Part shown: positions 53,040 through 64,000 of the stretch, in pieces
How the letters are laid out: the number at the start of each line of letters is the position of its first letter
How positions within the stretch are numbered: position 1 is the stretch's first letter
From: Sparassis latifolia
Taxonomy: Eukaryota > Basidiomycota > Agaricomycetes > Polyporales > Sparassidaceae
NCBI GenBank assembly: GCA_018466975.1
Contig: CM031553.1
Span: 1,302,001-1,366,000 of the forward strand
Direction of reading: 5' to 3'
DNA: 64,000 nt
The notes under the pieces: generated by a model
Told to the model about the DNA's origin: nothing
The model's input: only the letters and a program-made list of their open reading frames with translations
Database searches by the model: none
Program-made: the position numbers and the translations under genes

Positions 53040-53970
53040 ATGCCGGAGATCATTACCCTCTACACCGCTAAGGTTTAACGAAGCTCTTCCACGACATTGC
53101 TGATAACTGACACAGTTCGCGATCTAGGTTTGCCCTTACGCCCAAAGGGTACGTCGTGGATTTAGCGATTACTCTGGGAGTCTTCCGCACTGACTCTGTA
53201 ATGCAGGCTGAGCTTGCGCTGGAGGAAGCGAAAGCCGACTACACCAAGTTTGAGATAGATTTGTCAAACAAGCCTGAATGGTATGCGCCATTGGTTAACC
53301 CTGCGAGTAAGGTACACGACATGTGGCTTTTTCTTGCGTAGAACACTCACATATTACTTTGCCAGGTCCCCGCTATTGCCTACGGTGGTCCGAAGGTACC
53401 CCCCGAGCAGCCTTCCCCCAAGTCTGTCAAGATTGCCGAATCGCTCATCATCGTAGAATTCGTCGCAGATCTGTTCCCGGAGGCTAATCTCCTTCCCAAG
53501 GACCCGGTCCTCAGGGCGAAGGCACGCTTTTTCGTCGATGCCGTTTCAACCAAGTTCACTCCGACTTGGTTTCCGTTCGTAGCAGGCAAAGGTTCCGCGG
53601 AGGACTTTATCAAGGGTACAGAGCAGGTGCAAGCCCTACTTCCGGAGAGTGGCTTCGCGATTGGGCAGTACTCGATAGCTGACATCGCGATCACACCATT
53701 CCTTGCTCGAGCTGAGCTGTTGTTGAGGCACGCCATTGGCGCGTACTCTGCAGAGGAGGCGAAGAAGGTCTACGAAACAGTGTGGTTGTCGCCGAAGTTC
53801 TCAAGACTTCAGAAGTACTGGAATGATGTGAAGGCCCGTCCCAACTTCAAAGCTTCCTTCGACGAAGTGTGTCTTATTACCGAACGTTAGCGCTGATGTC
53901 GATGATATTGACGCGTTGTTCACAGGAATACGTTAAGGGGGTGTTCGAGACGCGATTCGCCAAGAAGTAG
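53040..53970 (+). CDS. Glutathione S-transferase
   Basis: Conjugates or reduces substrates with glutathione in the cytosol; in wood-decay fungi often used against plant phenolics. Exons 53040-53072, 53128-53148 (21 nt), 53207-53311, 53366-53866 and 53926-53970 give about 235 residues. The thioredoxin-like domain starts MPEIITLYTAKVCPYAQRAE; the CPYA motif is the Cys type found in omega-like GSTs. LSNKPEWYAPLVNPASKVPA is the GSH-binding cis-Pro region, followed by SLIIVEFVADLFPEANLLP. The helical C-terminal domain has GQYSIADIAITPFLAR (the N-capping box motif) and ends EYVKGVFETRFAKK. The small second exon is needed to rebuild the active site and keeps frame. Confidence 0.9.
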
Positions 53971-56900
53971 GTGTGCTAGGATTTGGTCCAACAGATATAC
54001 GAGCAGTGTAATTGTATCGACGTGAGCGCAGCTGCTGGAGAATGAAGGGCGAAAGGTGTAATCATTCAACACCTGATAGAAAGCAAATGGTCACCAGAGG
54101 AGCCACAAGTCTACACGCTCACCTCCAGTTAGTGGAGAAATTGCTGGAGTGGAATTGAACGCTGGGATAATGTCAGGATGTCCAGGGCGCTGCCGATCAT
54201 CACAATCTGGAAGACCTCCGTTACAATTCGATTGGCGTGGGGATATTTGCCTGAGGTGATCTCCGTAAATTTCGATTGCGGTGCGGGTGTACCCTTCAAA
54301 TCTCCCTAGTATTCCTTAAGAATACTGCCTTCTGCACTTCCTCATGGCTGAATGCACAGAACATCAATAGAATGCAGCGCAGATATAGACGCACTGCGAA
54401 GTAAATTCGCTGAAGAGTTCAGTCAGGATCGTCTCTTTCGACAGCTGCTCCTTCAGATGGTTCAAGGCGAGTGTTTGCAAGCTCTCGCAATCCAACTAGG
54501 TGTGGGAGAGGTCATCAGACGACGGTAAACACCACCGAATCGTAGCGTACTTCTTTCGCGAAATGAAACATTGACTTGCACGAGCGTGGAACGGGGAGAT
54601 CTAAGGTTTGCTTGCGATAGATGTCCATAAACTTGCCGTACACCTCCTTACCCGCACAGCGCATGGGAGAGGAAATGACCGTCCCACTGTACAAATGAAA
54701 CAGGAAAGCTTCCCAACTGATCAGCGGGTAAGTCAGATATGTTATACAGTAGCCGCAACTTCAAGGCTACAGTTGACGCCTGCCAGTCGTCGCCTGCGAC
54801 TGTGGGGTCCGGATGTACCCAGCTTCGGTTCAGCTTTAGGAGAAAGAGATGTCAGAGGTGCACTCACCTTGTGTGGTATTAGTTTTCCCTTCGATTGCTG
54901 CTATATCTATACTCTCGTCAGTAATATGCATTGGGAGCCTACGTTAACGGTGAATGACGGGACTAGTTTACAGCCATGACTCACCATTCTGCAGCAATGT
55001 CTGCTGCTCGTCTTGCTGAATGCTCTGCGATTGCGACTTTTATCCACCTTCCTCTCCATCTTGTTCCTCTATCTCTTCATCGCCGCCGTCATCTTCGAAG
55101 TCACTATCCGCGTCAAGGTACTTTTTGCCTTACATCTTGGCGTTGACTGTGACGGAGATAGCATTCTCGAGCCGCAAACTCGCGTCCTTCTCCAAGTCAC
55201 GAAGTCGAGAGAGAGCCGTAGAACACCCTCTAGGCTCGGCGCGTTTGAAGTAGAGCCTCGCAATCGAAGATTCCTCTTTACGGCGAGGGAAATCGGAGCT
55301 GGGAGCCCACTTCTACCGGAAAAAACCCAGATGACTACGCATTCGTTATGTTTTTCTCTGCTCTAGGTAAATTGGACAGTCCAGCCGTCCCCAAAGGTCT
55401 CAGAACTGCGTCGGGCAGGGCCTTCTCCACCGGCAGGCACGTTGAAATATTCATGCAAGTTCTAGAGGGAAAGCATGCCGTGACGTCGTAATCATAGACG
55501 GCGAGTGACATTTAATAATACTATTCAACAGAGAGATAGCAAACTTCAGGCTGGCAGAGAATGACCGTGACGAAGGTGGCATCGGGAAATTGGGCGTGAT
55601 CTGGTTTTACCTGGTAGCGCTGACCAGAGTCACACCACTGTGACAGAAGCTGATGATAGCTTGTCACATCTTACGAACCTCCACGATCCTTGGCGCTATC
55701 TGGTAAGTCTTGATAGACTTCCGACGTTCTTGCGCATGGCTTGTTAGGCTGGACAAGTCTTGTTTCATCGGCTTTCCGGATCCCGGATTACGAAGTTGAA
55801 GTCTTCATCAGCCCGCCCTAAACTAGCACACGGTCCACGTTCGCTTTTCAACATCAATATCGATACGATCTCCCTTGCCTCTCCCTCTCACCGTGGAGCA
55901 CCCCGTTATCTTTCTCTGAAACTCTCGAGCTGTTTGCTCCACAGTTTTAATTCTGTGTCGCTATGCGGAGACTCTTATGTGTACTGTTGTCATCCTCGAG
56001 CTGGTTTTGCTCCATGGTGTACACCATGTCAATGTTGGGGGATTTGACTTCTTACTGACAGTATGTGTGCAGAAATTTCCATGGATTGTGCATATTGTGG
56101 TGCACCTTATTCTCGTGAAGCCTAGATGTGTCTGGTAATGCAACCTCCAGGGTCTCCGGGACTCCGCGGCGAAGAAGCTCGGGCGAGTCATGGTACGCTA
56201 CATGAATGCCAATAATTTTGAGACATTGCATCGGATTCTCGTGATGGTGTGAATGGTGTGGCTGGATCCGAAGGCGCAAGGTTGGCGCTGTTTTCGTCGC
56301 TCTCGTGCGTTGCGAAGATACAAACTGGGACACTCCGTGTGAGTCTCCCGTCGCGACCTCTATGCTGAACGTGCACGCTTGTACACGAGGGTCTACTGCA
56401 TGGCTATCGCCAATACACCCATTTGTCCGCCTCGCCAACATGCCTCAGGTATTGCATACCCATACCTGGTCATGATCCTCGGCAAATGTGGTGCTCTCGG
56501 CGTTCTTTGTGAGTGCTATGTACGACTCTACCGAAATATATTTGGTGTTTTCTATTTGTGGTGGTGGTGCGTGTGGCCGTACTCGAGCTCACAAGCATCC
56601 ATCATATGTACCAGATTGGTGAAAAATTGCCAGCCTTGTAGCTCTGGAAAATCAGTAGATAGTTTTACTACTGCTTATCAGGTCATCTACCAGCCTGGTG
56701 CATCTTTCACATCTGGCAAGGCTTGTAAGGCCTTACAGGGCCTGATAAAGGTCAAACCAGATCAATGCAAATTCTCCGACGGTCGTTCAGTCAAGACCGT
56801 GACAGACGCGGAGCGGTGTTTCACATGATCTGTTGTCACACTGGCGGACGTGACGAACGCGCCTGAGTGGCGGGAAATTAGTTAGCTGCGAAATTCCCTA

Positions 56901-58560
56901 ATGCGAAGGCAGCCACAAAGCAGAATCAGGAGTTTGCAGAAGAAAAGGAGCTTCAGTATGCGAGTGAATGTGAGATTGACGAAGGAAGATAGTACAATGA
57001 TTGCGTTATGAAGGTCGAAGCCAATTTCCCTATCTCAATCTGAAGCCTGAGATATAACCCGTCCTTCCCCCACTACGCAAGGTTGTATTTTAGTCTGCCC
57101 GAGGGAGCCAAAGCACGAGAGAGGCTATGCAATATCCACGAGTACCGCCTGTGGATAGTTCTCACTTGTGATAAAGAGCTTTTCGTTCGAGAGCCAGCGT
57201 CTTTGAGACCCGTATAGCTTCATTAGAAAAAGCATCTCAAATTTGCGTCACTTCGGCATATATTTTTAATCACAACTCACAAACCAAGATAGCCACAATC
57301 ACTAGACACATGCCTCGAGGTGGATCCAATGAAGCTTTCAGTAAGGACAGGGCGCACAGAGAGGGGATATCTTCGCTTCCCGGTGAGTAGCCAATGCCAT
57401 GCAGCACGGCACCTTGACACCGTGTTGCTTATTCTGATCGTGCAGCCACCAATAAAATACACTTATCAAGTCCTGTACATTCTGATAGCCGAAGTGGGGA
57501 TGTTTGAATCTCGCCGACACGCCCGTCCTCGGTAATTTTTTTCTGTAGCTTCGCGCCGTCTGCGGAGTGTAGGTAGGAGCACGGATGTCGCGCCCTCCGA
57601 CAGTCTGTAGGTGCGCCCGAATGACAAGAAGAGGCAGCCCGAGAGCGCTGGATGACACCGCAGTGAGACCTAGCCCACAGAAAGGATGTAGATGGCGAGA
57701 AGTCTGAAGCAGAACATGGGCGACATCAAATTCCGGGTGTATTGACACTTTACTGCTCGGAGTAGAAGAGTAGATGCTTACCAGCCCCTCCAGCTGCGAA
57801 TAGATGTCTTCCTGCAAGATTCAATTCCTTCCATAAGCTTTGCGAGCTGAACAAGAGACTATCGATGTCGCCGACGCGCGCATTAGCGAGAAAGTCCTTG
57901 GTACTTTGTGGCGCTTCCTGCCAAGACCTTTGGCAGCCATCGGCGTGCCTCCGCGGAGCAAAACGTTAGCCCGCGAGACCTTATGATAAGATCAAGTGAC
58001 CGCCCCGAGGCGCAACGAACTCCGCGTACCTGACATAATGCTGCATCCTCTGGAAAGCAGAATTTGGGGGGACTACGCGTGTCATGTATATCCGAGAAGA
58101 CATCCATACCTTACGTTTACCACAGAACCCTCCGCCCACCGTCCGACTATATATCTACTTGATACTATTCACTTTGTGTTCGATATCCGCGACGTCGTAC
58201 TTCCGAACCCACAGCGGTTGACGAGGAGCCTTACAAATCTGAGCTATGTAAAAGCGTAGTCAGCGAATTCCACTTTCATTTTCACTTACTGCGTTCCGCA
58301 CTAGCTGACGAGGTGCATATTACATATGTACCGGTGTGATCGGCGCGGACAGCTAATTCCACTCGTTCCCTCGTTTTCTGCTAAAAGCGTTATTGGGTTC
58401 ACAGATAAGATCGCGAGTGGACTCGAGAGCCATGAGGCAGGAAACATTGCTTTTACCACAAAAAGAAGGGTAGTTTCCATATTAGGAAGGTTTTCAAGAT
58501 GGTCGAACTTCATCCTTTGAATGACTAATTTGCCATCACCTCGAGTGCCAACAACGTCGG
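53971..58560. other. Gene-poor 4.6 kb region
   Basis: No intact gene is supported. A plus-strand frame at 56379-56828 (150 codons) and a minus-strand frame at 57338-57817 (160 codons, no ATG at its end) show no domain or intron pattern that I recognise. A coding relic lies at 54966-55285 (listed apart). The region is probably old repeat DNA and gene debris. Confidence 0.45.
54966..55285 (-). pseudogene. Coding relic with acidic tail, two in-frame stops
   Basis: On the minus strand one frame reads SSIARLYFKRAEPRGCSTAL, RLRDLEKDASLRLENAISV, VNAKM, stop, KKYLDADSDFEDDGGDEEIE, stop. The amphipathic Leu/Arg/Glu-rich part and the acidic part in one frame look like the tail of a real protein. I do not recognise the family. 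Two TAA codons break it, unless the first is inside an intron. Confidence 0.3.
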
Positions 58561-58580
58561 GTGACCTTGGCCGAGGTAGA

Positions 58581-58689
58581 AACCTCCTATGAAGAAGTCA
58601 GGTTACCGCTCACCAGGACGAACTTGACTGAAAGCGGACAGACCTCCTATGCTCATGTCAGCACACTGCTCACCGGGACGAACTCTTGA
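58581..58689 (+). repeat. Two 49 bp direct repeats in the CE16 promoter
   Basis: Units at 58581-58629 and 58641-58689, exactly 60 bp apart, share CCTCCTATG, GTCAG, CTGCTCACC or CCGCTCACC and GGACGAACT with several differences. They end about 90 bp before the esterase start codon, so they could hold paired regulator sites. Confidence 0.6.
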
Positions 58690-58777
58690 CCGATTCTAGT
58701 GGAATCGGAATCTGAAAATGGCGTGAGGATATAACAGAGCAAGCAAGAGCAATCCTCGCGAACTCGACGGACTGAGC

Positions 58778-60006
58778 ATGGCTATCCTGAACCTCCTCGC
58801 GGCCTGTGGCCTCCTTCTGGGTTCAGCACAATCCGCTAGTGCTTTCGGATACGGGCCTCTCCCGGGTCAGATCAAGAATCTTGTAACATTCGGAGACTCC
58901 TATACAGATGTCGTAAGCAGCCAACTCATCGCAGCAATTTATACTTCCTACCCTGCAACGCAGGCCGTGCCAGGCGATCATGGTATCGCATGGCCCATTT
59001 TCGCAGCAGAGGACGGGAACCTCACGCTCTATCCGTTCGCGCGCTCTGGCGCGACGTGCTCCAACAATCTGACGGCGAGACCATTCCCGTCGGTCTTCGA
59101 AAGCCAGCTCCCGACGTACTTCGAGGAAGTCGCGAACGGCACGCTGGACTTGAACCCGCATGACACGATCTATACGCTCTGGATCGGCACGAACGACGTC
59201 GGGGTGGACGCGCTGCTGACAGGGGATCAGACGCCGGGCGTGACGGTGGTGGACACGGTCACTTGTGCCGTCAACTGGGTGAAGGTGTTGTATGAGAATG
59301 GTGCGAGGAACTTCCTGTTCCAGAACGTCAGTACGAATTATTCGTAGTATGAACCACAAGTTGTGTTGACCGCGCTTACATCGCTCGCAGATGCTTCCGC
59401 TGCAGAACACAGTTCTTTATGCGGCAGACTCGTATCCCAATCATTACTGGACGTACGAGCGCAACACTACGGAGTGGAACGTCTTCATGACCGAGCTGAC
59501 ACAGACGGCCAACAACCTCTCCGCATTGATGCTCCAAGGTCTGGCACCGGCGCTTCCGGGAGCACACATCGGTATGTTACGCAGTCCCTGAGATGAGGAG
59601 GGCGTCAACTAATCGCGCGATAGGCTACTTCAGCTCCTACGACCTGGTCTCGGATATCATTAATCACCCAGCGAACTATCTTAACGGGACCGCACCTCTG
59701 AACGTGACCGGGTGTGTTAACGCGTGCGTGTACCAGTTGAACGGGAACTCATCTGGTCCGGCGGCGTGCACTGTCGCAAACGGAAGTGATGCCTACAGTT
59801 TCTTGTGGTACGTGAATTTAGCTTATTCTGACTGCCACGTGGTGATTGAGTGTGCCTCGTATCACAGGTATGACGAGTTGCACCCTTCCCAGCAGACCGA
59901 CGGTGTCATTGGCAAAGCGATCGCGGCTGCGATTACAAGGACCTCGGATCAGTGGACCACCTGGTTGACTTCAGTTAATGAAGAGAGAGGACCCAAAAGG
60001 TCGTAG
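58778..60006 (+). CDS. Secreted SGNH/GDSL acetylesterase (CE16-like)
   Basis: Removes acetyl groups from xylo-oligosaccharides outside the cell. ATG 58778 starts a signal peptide (MAILNLLAACGLLLGSAQSA, then SA). Block I is VTFGDSYTDV with the nucleophile Ser; a 49-nt intron (58913-58961) must be removed to join it to AVPGDHGIAWPIFA. The block with Asn is WIGTNDVGVDALL. The catalytic Asp and His are in WYDELHPSQQT, assembled across the last intron. Five exons in all; the other introns begin at 59328, 59571 and 59806. There are many N-glycosylation sites (NLT, NGT, NTT, NVT, NSS). CE16 assignment is by motif layout and length (about 340 residues). Confidence 0.82.
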
Positions 60007-60770
60007 GTAACGACGACGGTGTCCTATTTTGTCTCCATGGGACAGCTTAGTGTAACATCGCTTTAGTGGAAAGCTGTAAGTTCATTCGGGATTATTCACG
60101 TGATGAAACGACGTACATATGTTCAGTCCTGTAACAATCCAAGTTTGAACGACGCTCGTTGACCGTCCTTTCGTCCTTGGACCGATGATCACCCGGAGCT
60201 GAAGTTTTCATCGCAAACAGCGTGCCGACGTCTTTTACGACTCCATAGCCCTGTTCCCCTAAACGGCAGGTGCAGGACCCTTCAACAGAGGGTAGACCGT
60301 ATCTGTCCCGAGAACCAAGTTCCGTCAGGCACGTCTCGAAATACGGATACTTTTAACACCCCAAAATCGCAAGACTAAGCTTACCTTTGTTGTCGCGCAT
60401 GCCACGCATATCGACACGTCGAAGTGCATGCGGTTGCGGAGGCGGGCGATATCGACCTCACTGCTAAGTCATAGCCCAGAACTGATCAAGGCCATCAGCA
60501 CAGAAAAATTCCGACCCAATTTGTTGGCAGTTACCTGTTCAGCAGCCGTTATCCGCGCGATGAATGTTTATGTAGTGCAGAGCCTGGATATACGAATGTC
60601 AGAACAGACGATCGAGAAACGTATCTCAAGCCGAAGGTCTACTATGAAGCGACGCGCGCGTACCACTTCGTTGCATTGAATTCATGACAGTACTGCGTTC
60701 ATCGTCAAGTCAGACGCGTTGAACTAAGAGTACTAGTCTTCCGAGTGTTTTCCCTATAAGGGTGCGTGAA
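60007..60770. other. Gene-free stretch downstream of the esterase
   Basis: No gene or repeat supported; a plus-strand frame at 60428-60679 has no recognisable features. Confidence 0.4.
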
Positions 60771-60810
60771 GTTTGACTTAGCAGCGAGCTTGCGAGCATC
60801 TAAGTCAAAC
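60771..60810. repeat. Inverted repeat, 10 bp perfect arms
   Basis: GTTTGACTTA (60771-60780) and TAAGTCAAAC (60801-60810) with a 20-nt loop. It lies 13 bp before a larger inverted repeat. Confidence 0.7.
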
Positions 60811-60823
60811 TAGTGCTTACTAA

Positions 60824-60895
60824 GCGAGAAGCTGAATGCGGGAGGACACCAGCGTCTACGTCGTCTTCCTCCTCCTCCGCATTCAGCTATCTCGC
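60824..60895. repeat. Long hairpin, about 23 bp imperfect arms
   Basis: GCGAGA-AGCTGAATGCGG and CCGCATTCAGCT-A-TCTCGC form the two arms, extended inward by AGGA/TCCT after a bulge. Together with the hairpin at 60771 it may be a small foldback element or a structured RNA. Confidence 0.65.
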
Positions 60896-61877
60896 CTAGC
60901 CGTTTTTTCATCCCGCCCACCTCTCCTTGAATACAAGCGTCCATAGTGGTGGTTAGCCGTGTTCTCAACGACTCTCCGCCGCTTCACGCTCGAGTTGGAT
61001 TCCAGCTTCCTCTCAGCTCAAGCTCACATCACGTACAACGCCTGCCTCGCCGGTTAGATCGCCTGCGTCGAACATCCGCGCACACTGCGGCATCATCAGG
61101 CGCTGTCCCTTTAGCGGTTTACCCGCACTCGTGAGCTCGAGCCTCTTCGCAAGACGCGGAATCCACCTCTCCCCAACCCAGGCTACTAGCACTAAGCAAC
61201 GAACGCATTAAGTGAGTTGCACAGATAGATCTGTCCAAGAGCTCAGTACACGAGCACTTAGGAAGCCAGTGCGTGTGGCGGTGTTGTTTGTCCCAGATCT
61301 CGATCAGAGCATGCAAAGGAAATTCCAACGATGCTGTACGCTTTGCCACGTTGTCTGTGTCTGTGTTTCAGTGGCGTTCCTTGAGTGTCTGGCAGATGAC
61401 TTGGCATCTAGTGTACGAGAATAAATGCCTCCACTAATGATGGAGTTTCAGGTTCCTATTTGCCTAGCCGCTATCGCGTCTCCCCTGCTTCTGGCAACAA
61501 CACTACCGTCATCGCTTTTGATTGGATCATCCGATCTGGCCGCTGGGGGGCTGCCGTGCTTGCGCGGCCGTACCAACGGTGCCAAGAGAACATCTCAGAA
61601 CCAACTAGCGGGCTCTGCAGTGCTTGCGCGGCTGAAGGGCCTGACTGCGAGAGCGGAAGAGAGCAACGCTCAACGTCGGCTGGGCGGCGGAAGAGTGTCA
61701 CGCACAACGTCGGCATGGACAGCGTGGGTCAAAGCTTGGTCAAAGCTGAACGTGAACCGACATCAGCAGACACGGTGACGTCATGCCCAGCAACGCTTAA
61801 GTATCCGACCCTCCAGTGCCACCCTGTGCTCAAATCCCTTCACTGCACTTCCCCGACAAACGACACCCACACGAACA
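60896..61877. other. Gene-free stretch upstream of the questin-oxidase-like gene
   Basis: No supported gene. Several short overlapping frames in the promoter region lack domains. Confidence 0.4.
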
Positions 61878-63665
61878 ATGACTACCACCAAGACAAATCT
61901 CGACGCCCTCTTTCCCGCCCCTTATCCCCCGCCTTCCCCGTTGTCCCCCGGGCGTTGGCCAGGAATCACTCAGGACTCGACTCTCGCATTGGGAAGACTC
62001 CTGAAGGAAAACCATGAGAAATGGCACATTTTCTTCAACGATATGCATTTCCACAAGTGAGCAGCGGCTGCCTTTCTCAAGTCACCATTTGTCTGACGGC
62101 CATAATTTTACTCAAGCCATGCATCCCACCACCTGCTCGCGATATACTACTTAGGGGCTAGTCCTGATCTCTTGGATGCCGCATATCAAACCCATGTTTC
62201 ACGCATGCGTCCTGCCAGGAAGAGTCCAGACCCGATCACCTCGAAGAATTTCCATCAGCACCTCGGCGACGAGAAGTAGGTTATTTCTGCGAACCTTCTA
62301 TTATAGCCCTGAACTACGCATCTACAGCTTCTACTCCGGCTATCTTGAATTCTTCTCCGCCGTTTTACTGGAAAAAGGGGCTGCAGCGACTATCGAAGAG
62401 TACATCTTCTCTCCGTATGCCAACATCCTCGCGCCTGAGTTAGGGAAGCCTCCCATGAAGATGTTGAACCGCTTTCTCTCCGGCATTTTCATCCCCTCAT
62501 CCACACTGGGTACGGTGTAGAGTTCGGCTTACCCGGCATGGTCGCAGAGGGTGAGTGTAGGATTTGTTTTTGCTGCTGTTGATATTTATTCTCCTGGTTG
62601 CAGGTCTTGCCCAGACGGCGGTCCATGGTCCGGGCGGACTAACTCTTGTTCGACCTTCGTTGTTCCAGTATGCATCTTCCATCTCTTCTGACGTCATCAA
62701 TGCTGCCGTCAACCGTCTGACCAAACTCATGCCGTCGCTGGTACTGGAGTCGGCACAGCACGCGCTCAGATTCCAACACAAGCCAGCACAAGATGGCGTG
62801 CATGCGCTCACCATTCTTTCGCGCATCCTGCACGATCCTGCGTTCTCTCTGGCTGCGATTGGCCTGCCAGTGCCAGACGACTCGGAGGAGAATGCGTTTG
62901 AACATGTCGTCCGGGTGCGCGGAGAGGCGATTGTTGCTCATGCCGAGGCGTGGAGCGTCGACGGAACGAGCCCCGAGGAAGTCGCACGCAAGACCGAAGA
63001 GATCATCTGGATGAACGTTATGCTATACGGCGTGTGTGGCTGGAGCGCACGCGAGAAGTCTACCAACGGGAAGTTCAAGCCTGACTTTTTCTTGTACGTA
63101 CACGCACTTTTTCCTCCGACGCATACTGACGCGACGTCCCAGCATGCACATGGTCACCTCCGTACTCTTCCTGCACTCACTCACCGCCTACCTCACCCCG
63201 ACCTCGAGCACCATCCTGCTCCGCACTTATCTCATCAATGCACTCACTTGGTGGGTCGCGCGCGGGCGGCCCGCCCCGCCCCTGCGCGCCTTCTTCTCCT
63301 CCCCCGACGCGCCCACGGCCCACCCCACCGAGGCCGGCGCGCATCCGGCTCCCGCACGCGACGCGCTCGTGCGCGCGGACCCGTCCCCGAACCCGTGGCT
63401 GCCCCTCCTGCAGACGACGCTCGTGCACCCGGACGAGCACCTCTGCAAGCTGCAGCGCGCGCTCGCGCACTTCGCCGCGCTCTATGGCGCGACGCCCAAG
63501 GGGCACTTTGCCGCGCTTGCCGAGGGCGACGCGCCGCTGGAGGGCGCGGGGGAGATGGACGGGACGCTGTTTGTGCGCGCTGCGGGCCTCACGGCGGACG
63601 CGCTTGGCTGGATGAGGGAGGGCGAGGAGAGGAGGAATTGGGATTTCGGTGGGTTCTATGCGTGA
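61878..63665 (+). CDS. Questin oxidase-like protein (DUF4243/AflY family)
   Basis: The family includes enzymes doing Baeyer-Villiger-type ring opening of anthraquinones in fungal polyketide pathways, but many members in basidiomycetes have no known substrate. ATG 61878 starts MTTTKTNLDALFPAPYPPPS. Then ALGRLLKENHEKWHIFFNDM and, after an intron at about 62057-62119, HNHASHHLLAIYYLGASP, the His-rich motif typical of the family (written here as HFHNHASHHLLA across the joint). Further exons give YHS-like and YLEFFSAVLLEKGA, FGLPGMVAEGLAQTAVHG, WSVDGTSPEEVARKTEEIIW and a C-terminal Ala/Pro-rich helical part ending RNWDFGGFYA. The last exon is very GC-rich. Around 480 residues, close to family size. 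No polyketide synthase lies in the window. Confidence 0.8.
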
Positions 63666-64000
63666 GCTGGTTGGATTGTGTGTGTGTGTATTGCTATCGC
63701 TACTGCCTGTGTGTTTGCGACCCCAAGTCGGAATCGTGTAATTGTTACCGTTACTACTGTAGTCGTGTTTGGAACTCGGTACTTACTAGTTCAGGATCGT
63801 GCTTGATTCGGATACAGGTGCGAGGCCTGAATGTCGAATTGAATATATATATAATGAATGAGAGCGCTATTCAAGTCCCGTCTACTAATATACAGTAAAG
63901 AAAACCAAGATGAGACCAAGTAAGTCGAATGTTCATCGACGTGTCCCAGCTTTCCGACATTCCCGGAGGACCTAACCAAGCCTCGGCTACTACCCGCACC
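63666..64000. other. 3' flank of the last gene
   Basis: AT-richer sequence after the stop with a GT-rich start (TGTGTGTGTGT); probably 3' untranslated region and spacer. No gene seen before the window ends. Confidence 0.4.

Noticed and set aside
56379..56828. 150-codon plus-strand ORF as a secreted Cys protein
   Set aside because: Hydrophobic and Cys-containing pieces are present, but there is no proper signal peptide and no family resemblance; it lies in a gene-poor region.
57338..57817. 160-codon minus-strand ORF as a gene
   Set aside because: It has no ATG at the proper end, no domain, membrane segment or signal peptide, and no supporting splice structure.

Overview
The window is nuclear DNA of a filamentous basidiomycete, most likely a wood- or litter-decaying agaricomycete. 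The signs are dense short introns (about 45-80 nt, GT..AG, several per gene), a CT-rich start region on a housekeeping gene, secreted plant cell wall enzymes (a GH115 alpha-glucuronidase and a CE16-type acetylesterase), F-box and BTB families of basidiomycete type, and Copia-class LTR retrotransposons. The species cannot be named from the sequence alone.

Layout. 1-6.2 kb has no gene I can support, but holds a dispersed repeat whose core folds as a nested double pseudoknot like HDV-family self-cleaving ribozymes: two identical intact copies, one variant with compensatory changes, and one decayed copy. 6.2-21.3 kb is ordinary gene space: an MFS monocarboxylate-type transporter, an NHX/NHE sodium-proton exchanger, a DUF202-like membrane protein, the mitochondrial insertase Oxa1, elongation factor eEF1B-beta, a GPI-type secreted protein (DUF7729-like), a NUDIX hydrolase and a single-pass Ser/Thr-rich membrane protein. 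21.3-36.5 kb is a transposon island: a 1.0 kb LTR element with perfect target duplications; a 10.5 kb Copia element with 99% identical LTRs, a largely intact RT-RNaseH frame, nonsense-riddled gag and integrase, an internal 821 bp duplication and a small membrane-protein frame just before the 3' LTR; then a Tc1-like inverted-repeat element carrying a second nested inverted-repeat element.

36.8-46.8 kb holds four intact genes that all belong to families of ubiquitin-ligase substrate receptors: two Cdc20/Cdh1-like WD40 proteins, a BTB protein and an F-box protein, plus a truncated DEAD/RecQ-type helicase fragment between inverted repeats. 47.2-54.0 kb has a small acidic-tailed membrane protein, the GH115 enzyme and a glutathione S-transferase. 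54-58.7 kb is gene-poor. 58.8-63.7 kb has the acetylesterase and a questin-oxidase-like protein.

How the parts relate. GH115 and CE16 enzymes both remove side groups from xylan, so the two secreted enzymes could act on the same substrate. The transposons show a consistent decay pattern (only transitions, mostly at CpG), which suggests cytosine methylation of this island. Exon models were built by hand from splice signals and reading frame; the least certain starts are flagged.
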